64,000 nt of DNA from Isoptericola chiayiensis. GTDB lineage: Bacteria > Actinomycetota > Actinomycetes > Actinomycetales > Cellulomonadaceae. The notes under the pieces are model-generated. The model ran no database searches, had not been told where the DNA came from, and saw only the letters and a list, made by a program, of their open reading frames with translations. Shown here piece after piece: positions 16,333-24,537 of this stretch. The stretch is taken from contig NZ_JABEZT010000002.1 in the NCBI RefSeq assembly GCF_013149805.1, positions 543,003 to 607,002 on the forward strand, read 5' to 3'. How positions within the stretch are numbered: position 1 is the first letter of the stretch; every line of letters starts with the position of its first letter. Position numbers and translations under genes: made by a program.

Positions 16333-18596
16333 GTGCCCATCGTGCCCGACCCCTGCTCGGCCGCCACCGGACGACGCGCCAGCCGCGCCGGCCACCAGGT
16401 GCGGTCGCCGACGTCGTGGACCAGGGCCGGCACCAGGAGGCTGCGCACCACGAGGGTGTCGACCAGCACGCCGAAGGCGACGATGAAGGCGAGCTGGGCC
16501 AGGAACAGCAGCGGGATGACGCCCAGGGCGGCGAACGTCGCCGCGAGCACCACACCCGCCGAGGTGATCACCGATCCGGTGACCGCCAGGCCGCGCAGCA
16601 CGCCCTTGCGGGTGCCGAGGCGCAGGCTCTCCTCCCGCACGCGGGTCATGAGGAAGATCGAGTAGTCGACGCCGAGCGCGACCAGGAAGCAGAACGCGTA
16701 GAGCGGCACGCTGGGGTCGGCCCCGGGGAAGCCGAACACGTGGTTGAACAGGATCGCCGAGACACCGAGGGCGAACCCGAACGACAGGACGTTGGCGGCC
16801 ATCAGCAGCGCGGCGGCGAGCACCGAGCGCAGCAGCAGCATGAGGATCAGCAGGATCACCACGAGGACGACCGGCACGATGACCCGCAGGTCGCGCTGCC
16901 CGGCGAGCTGGGTGTCGAGCCGTTCGGCCGCGGCGCCGCCGACGACGGCGTCGGGCGAGACGCCCTGCACGGAGTCGCGCACGGCCTGGACCGCCTCGGT
17001 GGCCTCCTGGCTGTCGGAGGGGGCGTCGGTGGTGACGTCGACCCGCACGTTGCCGTCCACGACGAGGGGGTCGCCCTGCGGCGGGGCGCCGGGGGCCGCG
17101 GCGGGCTGGTCCGTGACGGGGGTGGCCTCGGCCACCCCCGCGGTGCTCTCCGCGGCCTCGACGACCGCCTCGAGGTCGCCCTCGGGGGCGATGACGGTCA
17201 CGGGCTGGGTGGACACGCCGTCGAAGTGGTCGGTGAGGACCTCCTCGCCGTCGACCGAGTCGACCTGGGTCAGGAAGACCTCGGAGTCGCCCGTCCCGCT
17301 CGCGTCGAGGGTGGGCACGAAGGCGGCGCCGGCGGCGAGCACGACCGCCGTGATGATCCAGACCGGGCGGTCGTGACGCCCGACGAACCCGGCCACGCGG
17401 GACCACAGACCGTGCCCGGCCACGGCCGGGGCGTCGTCGGACGCGTCCTCGCCCGAGGTGCCGGGGGCCGTGCGCGGGACGCGCGGCCAGAACACCCAGC
17501 GGGCGCGTCGCCCGCCGATCAGGAGCAAGGCGGGCAGGAGCGTCAGCGCGGACAGGAACGCCGCGACGATGCCGATCGTGGCGACCGGTCCGAGGCTGCG
17601 GTTCGACGACAGGTCGGACAGCAGCAGGCAGAGCAGGCCGGCGATGACGGTACCGGCGCTGGCGGAGATCGGCTCGATCGAGGCGCGCAGGGCGCGGCGC
17701 AGCGCGGTGTACGGCGACTGCACGAGGGCGAGCTCCTCGCGATATCGGGCCACGACGAGCAACGAGTAGTCCACCGAGGCACCCACCACGAGGATCGACA
17801 GGATGCCCTGCGACTGCCCGTTGAGGGTGAGCACGTCGTTGGCGGCCAGCTGGTAGACGACCAGGCCGGCGAGCGCCAGCGCGAGCACGGCGGTGAAGAT
17901 GACGACGAAGGGCAGGAACGGCGAGCGGTAGACGAGGGCGAGGATGATCAGCACGGCGCCGAGGGCCACGAGGAGCAGCACGGTGTCGATGGCACCGAAG
18001 GCGTTGGTCAGGTCGGCGACGAAGCCCGCGGGCCCGGTCACCCACGCCTCCAGGCCCGAGTCGGCCAGACCGCCGTCGGCCGAGCCCTCGGCGGCCAGGG
18101 CGCGCAGCGCGGCGATGGTGGCCTCGGTGACGCTCGCCTCGTCCTCCCCGATGCTCTGGTCGGCCACGGAGGCGTCGAGGGAGACGATGACGAGCGCGGC
18201 CTGGCCGTCCTCGGACGGGATCAGGGTGGGTTCGGCGATGCTGGCGGCGCCGACGGTGCTCGGCTCGTCACCGGATGCACCCTCCAGCGGCGTGTCGGGC
18301 ACCGCGTCGACGTACTCCTGCATCGCGGCGAGCTGGTCCGGGGTGAGCTCGGAGCCGTCGGCGTTCTCGGCGACGACGAGTGCCGGCAGGGTGGTGTCGT
18401 CGGTGAACTCGGCGGCGAGCTCGGACGCCCGCGTGGACTCGGCGCTCTCGGGCAGGAACGCGGCGGAGTCGTTCGTCTGGACGCTGCTCAGGTTGCCCTG
18501 GGCCTGTCCCCCGAACGCGCCCACGGCGAGCCACACGCCGATCGCTGCCAGAATGACCAGACCACGGGCGATGCCCGACCACCTTTTACTCAGCAT
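16329..18596 (-). CDS. MMPL/RND-family exporter
   Basis: 755-residue inner-membrane RND-superfamily transporter with two repeats, each a TM helix, an extracytoplasmic loop domain and a five-to-six helix bundle. Signature sequences: GASVDYSLLVVARYREEL in repeat 1 and LGVDYSIFLMTRVREE in repeat 2 (Asp-Tyr proton-relay motif), with GTVIAGLLCLLLSDLSSNRSLGP and GSVITSAGVVLAATFAALGVIPLLFL. Such proteins export lipids or drugs using proton flow. The start ATG 18596 lies inside an 18-bp palindrome and lacks a clear ribosome site. It is divergent from marR, its likely repressor, and overlaps the downstream oxidoreductase by 4 nt. Confidence 0.93.
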   Translation of the reverse strand: MLSKRWSGIARGLVILAAIGVWLAVGAFGGQAQGNLSSVQTNDSAAFLPESAESTRASELAAEFTDDTTLPALVVAENADGSELTPDQLAAMQEYVDAVPDTPLEGASGDEPSTVGAASIAEPTLIPSEDGQAALVIVSLDASVADQSIGEDEASVTEATIAALRALAAEGSADGGLADSGLEAWVTGPAGFVADLTNAFGAIDTVLLLVALGAVLIILALVYRSPFLPFVVIFTAVLALALAGLVVYQLAANDVLTLNGQSQGILSILVVGASVDYSLLVVARYREELALVQSPYTALRRALRASIEPISASAGTVIAGLLCLLLSDLSSNRSLGPVATIGIVAAFLSALTLLPALLLIGGRRARWVFWPRVPRTAPGTSGEDASDDAPAVAGHGLWSRVAGFVGRHDRPVWIITAVVLAAGAAFVPTLDASGTGDSEVFLTQVDSVDGEEVLTDHFDGVSTQPVTVIAPEGDLEAVVEAAESTAGVAEATPVTDQPAAAPGAPPQGDPLVVDGNVRVDVTTDAPSDSQEATEAVQAVRDSVQGVSPDAVVGGAAAERLDTQLAGQRDLRVIVPVVLVVILLILMLLLRSVLAAALLMAANVLSFGFALGVSAILFNHVFGFPGADPSVPLYAFCFLVALGVDYSIFLMTRVREESLRLGTRKGVLRGLAVTGSVITSAGVVLAATFAALGVIPLLFLAQLAFIVAFGVLVDTLVVRSLLVPALVHDVGDRTWWPARLARRPVAAEQGSGTMGT

Positions 18597-18604
18597 GCTT
18601 AGTA
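18587..18604. promoter_or_regulatory. Candidate MarR operator palindrome
   Basis: TACTCAGCATGCTTAGTA is an 18-bp palindrome matching its complement at 16 of 18 positions. It covers the start codon of the MMPL gene and ends about 30 bp before marR. A TATGAT hexamer at 18603-18608 may be the marR -10. Binding by the adjacent MarR protein would block both genes. Confidence 0.6.
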
Positions 18605-18635
18605 TGATGGAGAACCCGAGGACGGAACGCAAGTG

Positions 18636-19139
18636 ATGAACCCGCAGAGCCGGTCCGGCACGGAACCGGATCCCACGAGCGAGGACCCGCGCCAGTGGCC
18701 CACCGGCCGGCTCCTCTTCACGGTCACGCGCCGGATCGAGCACGACTGGAACGCGCACCTCGCCGCCTGGGACCTCAACCACGCCGGCCACCCCGCGCTC
18801 CTGCACCTGCTGGGCGGCCCGCTCACCCAGCGCGAGATCGCCGCCCGCAACGAGGTCACCGAGCAGACCATGAGCCGTGTCCTCGCCCGCCTGGAGCGGT
18901 CCGGCTACGTGACGCGGGAGGACGACCCGCGCGACCGCCGTCGTCGCGCCGTCACCATCACCGACCTCGGCCGGCGCGTCGCGCTGGAGGCCGCACGCCT
19001 GCGCCCCGCGGAGGACCTGACCTCCCGGGGCCTCGACGAGCACCAGGTCGAGACGCTGCGCGAGCTCCTCGTGGCGATGGTGCGCGCGCAGCGCAGCGAC
19101 GACTCCCCCGCGCAGCGGTCCGACGGCGAGACGCTCTAG
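18636..19139 (+). CDS. MarR-family transcriptional regulator
   Basis: 167-residue winged-helix regulator. The HTH and wing are clear: LLGGPLTQREIAARNEVTEQTMSRVLARLERSGYVTREDDPRDRRRRAVTITDLGRRV (about residues 50-110), with the DPRDRR wing typical of MarR. Dimerisation helices flank it. An in-frame GTG lies one codon upstream at 18633; I chose ATG 18636. The divergent MMPL exporter and the palindrome between them suggest a ligand-inducible efflux system. Its TAG stop is also the beginning of a TAGGCT -10 box for lipB. Confidence 0.92.
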   Translation: MNPQSRSGTEPDPTSEDPRQWPTGRLLFTVTRRIEHDWNAHLAAWDLNHAGHPALLHLLGGPLTQREIAARNEVTEQTMSRVLARLERSGYVTREDDPRDRRRRAVTITDLGRRVALEAARLRPAEDLTSRGLDEHQVETLRELLVAMVRAQRSDDSPAQRSDGETL

Positions 19140-19142
19140 GCT
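19137..19142 (+). promoter_or_regulatory. -10 box (TAGGCT) of lipB, overlapping the marR stop codon
   Basis: TAGGCT begins with the TAG stop of marR and ends 6 nt before the lipB ATG at 19149. No ribosome site is present, so lipB is probably leaderless and independently transcribed. Confidence 0.5.
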
Positions 19143-19148
19143 GACGCG

Positions 19149-19883
19149 ATGGACGTCGTCACCCTGGACGGGCTCACCGACTACCACGAGGCGTGGGAGC
19201 TGCAGCGCGCCGTGCACGACGCCGTGCACCGCGGCGAGCGTGCCGACACCCTGCTCCTCGTGGAGCACCCGGACGTCTACACCGCCGGTCGGCGCACGCG
19301 GCGCGACGAGCGACCCGACGACGGCACCCCGGTGGTCGACGTCGACCGCGGCGGCAAGATCACCTGGCACGGCCCGGGCCAGCAGGTCGTGTACCCGATC
19401 GTCCGCCTCGCCGAGCCCGTGGACGTCGTGGCCTACGTCCGCGCCCTGGAGCAGGCCGTCATGAGCGTCTGCGACGGCCTCGGGCTGACGACCGGACGCG
19501 TCGAGGACCGCAGCGGCGTCTGGCTCCCGGCCGACCCGCCGTCGTCGGGCACCCCCACGCCGCCGCGCCGCGCCCGCAAGGTGTGCGCCGTCGGCGTCCG
19601 GGTCGCCAAGGGCGTCACGATGCACGGCCTCGCGCTCAACTGCGACCCGGACCTGAGCCGGTTCGACCACATCGTGCCCTGCGGCATCACCGACGCCGAC
19701 GTCACCTCGCTCAGCGCCGAGACGGGACGGACCGTGACGCCCTCCGACGTCGCGGCACCCCTGGTCAGCGCGCTGCACCGCGACCTCGCGCCGCTGCGCG
19801 CCCACCCCACCGCGGATGTCGTGCATCTCACGTCCACGGGCCGGGACCGGTCCGGGGAGCCGGCACCGGCTCGCGTAAGCTGA
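19149..19883 (+). CDS. lipB: Lipoyl(octanoyl) transferase
   Basis: 244-residue enzyme that moves octanoate from acyl carrier protein to lipoyl domains. Family motifs: [35 protein letters not shown] (the GGxxTxHGPGQ signature, about residues 74-92), [18 protein letters not shown] and [17 protein letters not shown] with the acyl-accepting Cys near residue 177. It precedes lipA by 80 nt and supplies the octanoyl groups that LipA converts to lipoate on the E2 protein upstream. Confidence 0.97.
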   Translation: MDVVTLDGLTDYHEAWELQRAVHDAVHRGERADTLLLVEHPDVYTAGRRTRRDERPDDGTPVVDVDRGGKITWHGPGQQVVYPIVRLAEPVDVVAYVRALEQAVMSVCDGLGLTTGRVEDRSGVWLPADPPSSGTPTPPRRARKVCAVGVRVAKGVTMHGLALNCDPDLSRFDHIVPCGITDADVTSLSAETGRTVTPSDVAAPLVSALHRDLAPLRAHPTADVVHLTSTGRDRSGEPAPARVS

Positions 19884-19963
19884 CAGGGTCCGACGCCGTA
19901 CGAGACGGGCCCACCAGACCCGGCCGACGTCGGCGACCGACCGTTCGACGACCGGGAGACCCC

Positions 19964-20974
19964 GTGACGATCGCACCCGAGGGCCGCCGCATGCTGCGGG
20001 TCGAGGCCCGCAACTCCACCACGCCGATCGAGAAGAAGCCCGAGTGGATCAAGACCCGTGCGGTCATGGGTCCCGAGTACCGAGAGCTCAAGGGCCTGGT
20101 CAAGGGCGGCGGGCTGCACACCGTCTGCGAGGAGGCGGGCTGCCCCAACATCTTCGAGTGCTGGGAGGACCGCGAGGCGACCTTCCTCATCGGCGGCGAC
20201 CAGTGCACCCGGCGGTGCGACTTCTGCCAGATCGACACCGGCAAGCCCGCCGAGTTCGACGCCGACGAACCGCGCCGCGTGGCCGAGTCGGTCCAGCAGA
20301 TGGGGCTGAGGTACTCGACCGTCACGGGCGTGGCTCGCGACGACCTCGCGGACGGCGGCGCCTGGCTGTACGCCGAGACCGTCCGCCAGATCCACGCCAT
20401 GAACCCCGGCACCGGCGTCGAGCTGCTCATCCCGGACTTCAACGCGATCCCCGAGCTGCTCGACCAGGTCAACGACTCGCGACCCGAGGTCATGGCGCAC
20501 AACGTCGAGACCGTCCCGCGCATCTTCAAGCAGATCCGCCCCGCGTTCCGCTACGAGCGCTCGCTGTCCGTGCTCACGCGGGCGCGCGAGGCCGGCCTGG
20601 TCACCAAGTCCAACCTCATCCTCGGCATGGGCGAGACCGTCGACGAGGTCAAGCAGGCCCTGGTCGACCTGCACGAGGCAGGCTGCGACCTGATCACCAT
20701 CACCCAGTACCTGCGCCCCTCGCTGCGCCACCACCCGGTCGAGCGCTGGGTGCGACCCGAGGAGTTCGTCGAGCTCTCCGAGTTCGCCGAGTCCACCGGG
20801 TTCCTCGGCGTGATGGCCGGGCCGCTGGTGCGGTCCTCCTACCGGGCCGGGCGGCTCTGGGGGCAGGCCATGACCAAGCGCGGCCGACAGGTCCCCGACG
20901 CCCTGGCGCACCTCACCGAGCCGATGACGGCCCGGCAGGAGGCGGCGAGCCTCGTGACCCCGCAGGGCCAGTAG
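19964..20974 (+). CDS. lipA: Lipoyl synthase (radical SAM)
   Basis: 336-residue radical-SAM enzyme inserting two sulfurs into protein-bound octanoyl groups. Both iron-sulfur clusters are marked: the auxiliary-cluster cysteines in [13 protein letters not shown] (about residues 55-67) and the SAM-cluster motif CTRRCDFC (about 81-88). SNLILGMGE and [12 protein letters not shown] are also typical. The start is GTG 19964; an upstream extension in this frame overlaps lipB and is spurious. It may be transcribed with lipB or from a promoter near the lipB end. Its TAG stop forms part of the next gene's -10 box. Confidence 0.97.
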   Translation: MTIAPEGRRMLRVEARNSTTPIEKKPEWIKTRAVMGPEYRELKGLVKGGGLHTVCEEAGCPNIFECWEDREATFLIGGDQCTRRCDFCQIDTGKPAEFDADEPRRVAESVQQMGLRYSTVTGVARDDLADGGAWLYAETVRQIHAMNPGTGVELLIPDFNAIPELLDQVNDSRPEVMAHNVETVPRIFKQIRPAFRYERSLSVLTRAREAGLVTKSNLILGMGETVDEVKQALVDLHEAGCDLITITQYLRPSLRHHPVERWVRPEEFVELSEFAESTGFLGVMAGPLVRSSYRAGRLWGQAMTKRGRQVPDALAHLTEPMTARQEAASLVTPQGQ

Positions 20975-20977
20975 ACT
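20972..20977 (+). promoter_or_regulatory. -10 box (TAGACT) of the DUF4191 gene, overlapping the lipA stop
   Basis: TAGACT starts with the lipA TAG stop and ends 8 nt before ATG 20986, repeating the arrangement seen at marR/lipB. Confidence 0.45.
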
Positions 20978-20985
20978 CAGGGACC

Positions 20986-21720
20986 ATGGCCCGCACGAAG
21001 TCCGACGCCGGCGAGCCCGCCGAGGCGTCCTCCAAGAAGCAGAAGAAGCCCAAGAAGCAGCGCTGGTACCACCAGGTGTGGGCCGCCTACCAGATGACCC
21101 GGCGCCAGGACCCGATGGTCACCTGGCTGATGCTCGCGGTCTTCCTGGGCATCGTGGCGGTCGCGCTGCTGATCGGTGTGCTCACCGGCCACTGGGTCTA
21201 CGCCCTCATCGTCGGTGTCCCGTTCGGTGTGCTCGGCGCGATGTTCGTGCTGACGCGCAAGGCCGAGCGCGCCGCCTACACCCAGATCGCCGGGCAGCCG
21301 GGAGCCGTCCGCGCCGCCCTGGGCACCGTGCGGGGCGGATGGAACTTCGACGACGAGCCCGTCGCGGTGACCCGGCAGCAGGACCTCGTCTTCCGCGGCG
21401 TGGGCCGCCCCGGCGTCGTGCTGGTGTCCGAGGGCCCCGCGCACCGCGTGACCAAGCTCCTCGCCGACGAGCGCAAGCGCACCGTGCGCGTCCTGCCGAA
21501 CGTCCCCGTCACGCTCATCCAGGTGGGCGACGGCGAGGGTCAGGTCCCGCTGCCGAAGGTCGCCCGCCAGGTGCAGAAGATGAAGAAGCGGCTCACCCGC
21601 GCCGAGGCGGCCGAGGTCGGCAAGCGGCTCAAGGCTCTCGGCGGCGTGCGCCTGCCGGTGCCGAAGGGTGTGGACCCGATGAACGCCCGCCCCGACCGCA
21701 AGGGGCTGCGCGGCCGCTGA
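20986..21720 (+). CDS. DUF4191 family membrane protein
   Basis: 244-residue actinobacterial protein of unknown function, conserved next to lipA (Rv2219 in M. tuberculosis, from memory). A Lys-rich N-terminus (SSKKQKKPKKQRWYHQVWAAYQMTRRQDP) leads into two TM helices (MLAVFLGIVAVALLIGVLTG and YALIVGVPFGVLGAMFVL). The rest is soluble and includes RGGWNFDDEPVAVTRQQDLVFRGVGRPGVVLVSEG, a conserved core. The start is ATG 20986. A strong terminator separates it from the convergent RDD gene. Confidence 0.92.
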   Translation: MARTKSDAGEPAEASSKKQKKPKKQRWYHQVWAAYQMTRRQDPMVTWLMLAVFLGIVAVALLIGVLTGHWVYALIVGVPFGVLGAMFVLTRKAERAAYTQIAGQPGAVRAALGTVRGGWNFDDEPVAVTRQQDLVFRGVGRPGVVLVSEGPAHRVTKLLADERKRTVRVLPNVPVTLIQVGDGEGQVPLPKVARQVQKMKKRLTRAEAAEVGKRLKALGGVRLPVPKGVDPMNARPDRKGLRGR

Positions 21721-21747
21721 GCGGCGCACCGCACCGGACCACCCGCG

Positions 21748-21792
21748 GGCGGCCGGGACCGTCAACGACGCACGACGACGGTCCCGGCCGCC
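21748..21792. terminator. Bidirectional hairpin terminator between DUF4191 and RDD genes
   Basis: Perfect 16-bp arms (GGCGGCCGGGACCGTC and complement) with a 13-nt loop. The right arm overlaps the last codons of the RDD gene. Confidence 0.75.
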
Positions 21793-22247
21793 TTGTCGTG
21801 CAGGCCGCGGCCGTCGGAGTCCCACACGACGGCGGGGATCACCAGGCACAGCAGCACCGTGCGCACCGCGGCCCGGCCGAAGCCGACGTAGTCACGTCCG
21901 GGGTCGCCGAGCGGGCGCACCTGCATCCCGAGGAAACGGTGGCCGATGGTGGAGCCGATCGAGCCGACGAGGATCAGGTTCATCGCGCCGAAGACCAAGA
22001 GCTGGGACCAGGCGGGCAGCTCCGAGATCATCTCGAAGTAGCCCTCGGCGCGCGGACGGAAGATCAGGACGGCGATGGCCGTGGCGATGGCGTAGTCGAC
22101 CGCGAGCGCGACGACGCGGCGTCCTAGCCGCGCACGCGACCCGGGTCCGGAGTGCGGCAGCCCCAGCGAGTCGCGTCCGCCCGGCGTCTCACCTGTCGGG
22201 ACGTCGCCGCCGGACATCCAGGACCCGAAATCCTCGCGTGATGGCAT
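21762..22247 (-). CDS. RDD family membrane protein
   Basis: 161-residue integral membrane protein. The RDD signature region LGRRVVALAVDYAIATAIAVLIF (Arg ... Asp-Tyr) begins near residue 42, then comes a second TM (LLVFGAMNLILVGSIGSTIGHRFLGMQVR) and a third (VRTVLLCLVIPAVVWDSDGRG). RDD proteins are of uncertain role, some suggested to act as ion exchangers. ATG 22247 is 6 nt downstream of TAGGCT. The gene is divergent from glnA1, an order shared with mycobacteria. Confidence 0.9.
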   Translation of the reverse strand: MPSREDFGSWMSGGDVPTGETPGGRDSLGLPHSGPGSRARLGRRVVALAVDYAIATAIAVLIFRPRAEGYFEMISELPAWSQLLVFGAMNLILVGSIGSTIGHRFLGMQVRPLGDPGRDYVGFGRAAVRTVLLCLVIPAVVWDSDGRGLHDKAAGTVVVRR

Positions 22248-22253
22248 GAAACC

Positions 22254-22259
22254 AGCCTA
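22254..22259 (-). promoter_or_regulatory. -10 box (TAGGCT) of the RDD gene
   Basis: Minus-strand TAGGCT lies 6 nt before ATG 22247; no ribosome site. It sits 22 bp from the GlnR-like box on the other side of the intergenic region. Confidence 0.45.
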
Positions 22260-22280
22260 AGGGTGCACCACGCCGGTTGT

Positions 22281-22296
22281 GTAACGTGGTTGAAAC
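22281..22296 (+). promoter_or_regulatory. GlnR-like box upstream of glnA1
   Basis: GTAACGTGGTTGAAAC matches the GlnR a/b half-site pattern GTnAC-n6-GAAAC known from Streptomyces glnA and other nitrogen genes. It lies about 85 bp upstream of the glnA1 start. Only one a-b pair is clear; a further GTAAC at 22314 is off spacing. Confidence 0.6.
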
Positions 22297-22382
22297 ATCG
22301 GCGCCATGGCAGGGTAACCCCGCGGCTCTAGCGTCGAGGTCGCTGAGCCCACCTGGCACCATCCCCATCAAGAGGAGCATGC

Positions 22383-23807
22383 ATGTTCACCAATGCCGAG
22401 GAGGCAATCGCCTTCACCCGCAACGAGGGGGTGGAGTTCATCGACGTCCGGTTCATCGACCTGCCGGGCGTCATGCAGCACTTCAACATCCCCGTGGCGC
22501 AGTTCGACGAGGACTCCTTCACCGAGGGTCTGATGTTCGACGGCTCCTCGATCCGCGGGTTCCAGGCGATCCACGAGTCGGACATGAAGCTCGTCCCGGA
22601 CGTGAAGACGGCCTTCATCGACCCGTTCCGCAAGCGCAAGACGCTCGTGATGAACTTCTCGATCGTCGATCCCTTCACGGACGAGCCCTACGCCCGCGAC
22701 CCGCGCAACATCGCGGCCAAGGCCGAGGCCTACCTCGCGTCCACCGGCCTGGCGGACACCGCGTTCTTCGCTCCCGAGGCCGAGTTCTACATCTTCGACT
22801 CCGCCCGGTTCGAGACGAACTCGCAGCGCAGCTTCTACGAGATCGACTCCGTCGAGGCCGCGTGGAACACCGGCCGCGAGGAGGAGGGCGGGAATCTCGG
22901 CTACAAGACCCGCTACAAGGGCGGCTACTTCCCCACCTCCCCGAGCGACCGCTTCGCGGACCTGCGCGACGAGATGGTCACGACGCTCGGCCAGGTGGGC
23001 CTGGACGTCGAGCGCGCGCACCACGAGGTGGGCACCGCCGGCCAGCAGGAGGTCAACTACAAGTTCAACACCCTGCTGCACGCCGCCGACGACCTGATGA
23101 AGTTCAAGTACGTCATCAAGAACGTCGGCTTCAACGCCGGCAAGTCGGTCACCTTCATGCCGAAGCCGATCTTCGGCGACAACGGCTCGGGCATGCACTC
23201 GCACCAGTCGCTGTGGCTGAACGGTGAGCCGCTGTTCTACGACGAGAAGGGCTACGGCGGCCTGTCCGACATGGCCCGCTGGTACATCGGCGGCCTGCTC
23301 AAGCACGCCCCGTCGCTGCTGGCCTTCACCAACCCGTCGGTGAACTCGTTCCACCGCCTGGTGCCCGGCTTCGAGGCCCCGGTGAACCTGGTCTACTCGG
23401 CCCGTAACCGCTCGGCCTGCATCCGCATCCCGGTGACCGGCAACTCGCCGAAGGCCAAGCGCGTCGAGTTCCGCGTGCCGGACCCGTCGTCGAACCCGTA
23501 CCTCGCGTTCTCCGCGATGCTGCTCGCCGGCATCGACGGCATCAAGAACCGCATCGAGCCGCCGGCCCCGGTCGACAAGGACCTCTACGAGCTCCCGCCG
23601 GAGGAGCACGCGGAGATCGCCCAGGTCCCGAGCTCGCTCGAGGGTGCGATCAACAACCTCGAGGCCGACCACGAGTTCCTCACCCAGGGTGACGTCTTCT
23701 CCGAGGACCTCATCGCCACGTGGATCGACTACAAGCGTGCGAACGAGATCGACCCGATCCGTCTGCGCCCGCACCCCCACGAGTTCGAGCTCTACTACGA
23801 CATCTGA
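22383..23807 (+). CDS. glnA: Glutamine synthetase type I (GlnA1), adenylylation-regulated
   Basis: 474-residue dodecameric enzyme joining ammonia to glutamate. Family motifs: [18 protein letters not shown], the metal-site segment [32 protein letters not shown] (ATP/metal site), [18 protein letters not shown] and the loop [18 protein letters not shown]. The adenylylation site is intact in [10 protein letters not shown] (Tyr about 402), so GlnE should control it. ATG 22383 follows an AAGAGGAG-like ribosome site. Upstream lies a GlnR-type box, implying induction under nitrogen limitation. A hairpin terminator is about 130 nt downstream. Confidence 0.98.
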   Translation: MFTNAEEAIAFTRNEGVEFIDVRFIDLPGVMQHFNIPVAQFDEDSFTEGLMFDGSSIRGFQAIHESDMKLVPDVKTAFIDPFRKRKTLVMNFSIVDPFTDEPYARDPRNIAAKAEAYLASTGLADTAFFAPEAEFYIFDSARFETNSQRSFYEIDSVEAAWNTGREEEGGNLGYKTRYKGGYFPTSPSDRFADLRDEMVTTLGQVGLDVERAHHEVGTAGQQEVNYKFNTLLHAADDLMKFKYVIKNVGFNAGKSVTFMPKPIFGDNGSGMHSHQSLWLNGEPLFYDEKGYGGLSDMARWYIGGLLKHAPSLLAFTNPSVNSFHRLVPGFEAPVNLVYSARNRSACIRIPVTGNSPKAKRVEFRVPDPSSNPYLAFSAMLLAGIDGIKNRIEPPAPVDKDLYELPPEEHAEIAQVPSSLEGAINNLEADHEFLTQGDVFSEDLIATWIDYKRANEIDPIRLRPHPHEFELYYDI

Positions 23808-23933
23808 TCCGCTGGTCCACGGCTGTCGGTGGTAGGTGCTGGAGTCGGCGAGATTCCAGGCCTGCCGGACGCCTGCCGACCACGGGCACCGAGGATCCGG
23901 TCTCGGCTCTGATGTGTACCGGATGTGCACGCT

Positions 23934-23961
23934 GGCCCCGTCACCTTCGAGTGGCGGGGCC
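23934..23961 (+). terminator. Probable glnA1 terminator
   Basis: GGCCCCG at 23934-23940 pairs with CGGGGCC at 23955-23961, extended inward by CAC/GTG pairing around a short loop, followed by TTCGTG. It lies in the 365-bp gap between glnA1 and the YCII gene. Confidence 0.6.
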
Positions 23962-23991
23962 TTCGTGCTGCCTCGACGGCCTGCCCGTTCC

Positions 23992-24072
23992 CGCGAGATA
24001 CCGGTCGGTCGCCGAGATACCGGTGCGTCGCTGCCGGGGACCGGTTCCCGGGCGACGGATCGGTATCTCGCG
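23992..24072. repeat. Large imperfect inverted repeat with GAGATACCG motifs
   Basis: The gap 23808-24172 has no convincing gene. Besides the glnA1 terminator it contains this element: arms of 21 bp (19 matching), the outer 12 bp perfect (CGCGAGATACCG and CGGTATCTCGCG), enclosing about 39 nt. A second direct copy of GAGATACCGG lies inside at 24014-24023, with a nested GGGGACCGGTTCCCG symmetry. It could be a structured RNA, an operator array or a small repetitive element. Confidence 0.6.
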
Positions 24073-24172
24073 CGGAGTGAGGGGCGCGGGGCGGTGCGTG
24101 CGGGCCGGGTCGTGCCTACGGTGGCGTCGACAGCTCGGTACGGCGGCAGCCGTTCTTCGAAGGAGAAGAGTC

Positions 24173-24508
24173 ATGACTCGCTACCTCTTCATCTACCACG
24201 CACCGATGACGCCGGAGAACGCCGCTCCCCCGACGCCCGAGCAGACCCAGGAGGTGATGGGTCGCTGGATGGCCTGGGCCGAGGGAGTCGGCGAGGCGAT
24301 GGTGGACTTCGGCACGCCGCTGGCCGGCGGGATCCAGGTCACCGCCGACGGGGAGCTGCCGAGCGTGCGGGACGTGGCCGGCTACACGCTCCTCGAGGCG
24401 GACGACATGGATGCCGCCCTGGACCTCGCCCGCAACCACCCGCACCTGCAGATGCCCGGTGGTTGCACCATCGAGGTGCACGAGGCGCAGGCCGTCCCCG
24501 GCATGTGA
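24173..24508 (+). CDS. YCII-related (DGPF-domain) protein
   Basis: 111-residue protein of the YCII superfamily, a dimeric alpha+beta-barrel fold. Typical elements: MTRYLFIYHAPMTPE at the N-terminus, the EVMGRWMAWAEGVGEAMVDFGTPL helix and strand, and the YTLLEADDMDAALDLARNHPHL segment. Relatives in actinobacteria often sit near ECF sigma factors, but none is here. The start is ATG 24173 with an AAGGAG ribosome site; the longer opening of this frame extends into non-coding DNA. Catalytic role unknown. Confidence 0.85.
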   Translation: MTRYLFIYHAPMTPENAAPPTPEQTQEVMGRWMAWAEGVGEAMVDFGTPLAGGIQVTADGELPSVRDVAGYTLLEADDMDAALDLARNHPHLQMPGGCTIEVHEAQAVPGM

Positions 24509-24537
24509 GGGCCCACCGACCGATCGGGGCGACTCCC

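Noticed and set aside
16416..18602. 728-codon plus-strand frame opposite the MMPL exporter
   Set aside because: Asp/Gly/Arg/His-rich low-complexity translation, typical of antisense to membrane protein genes.
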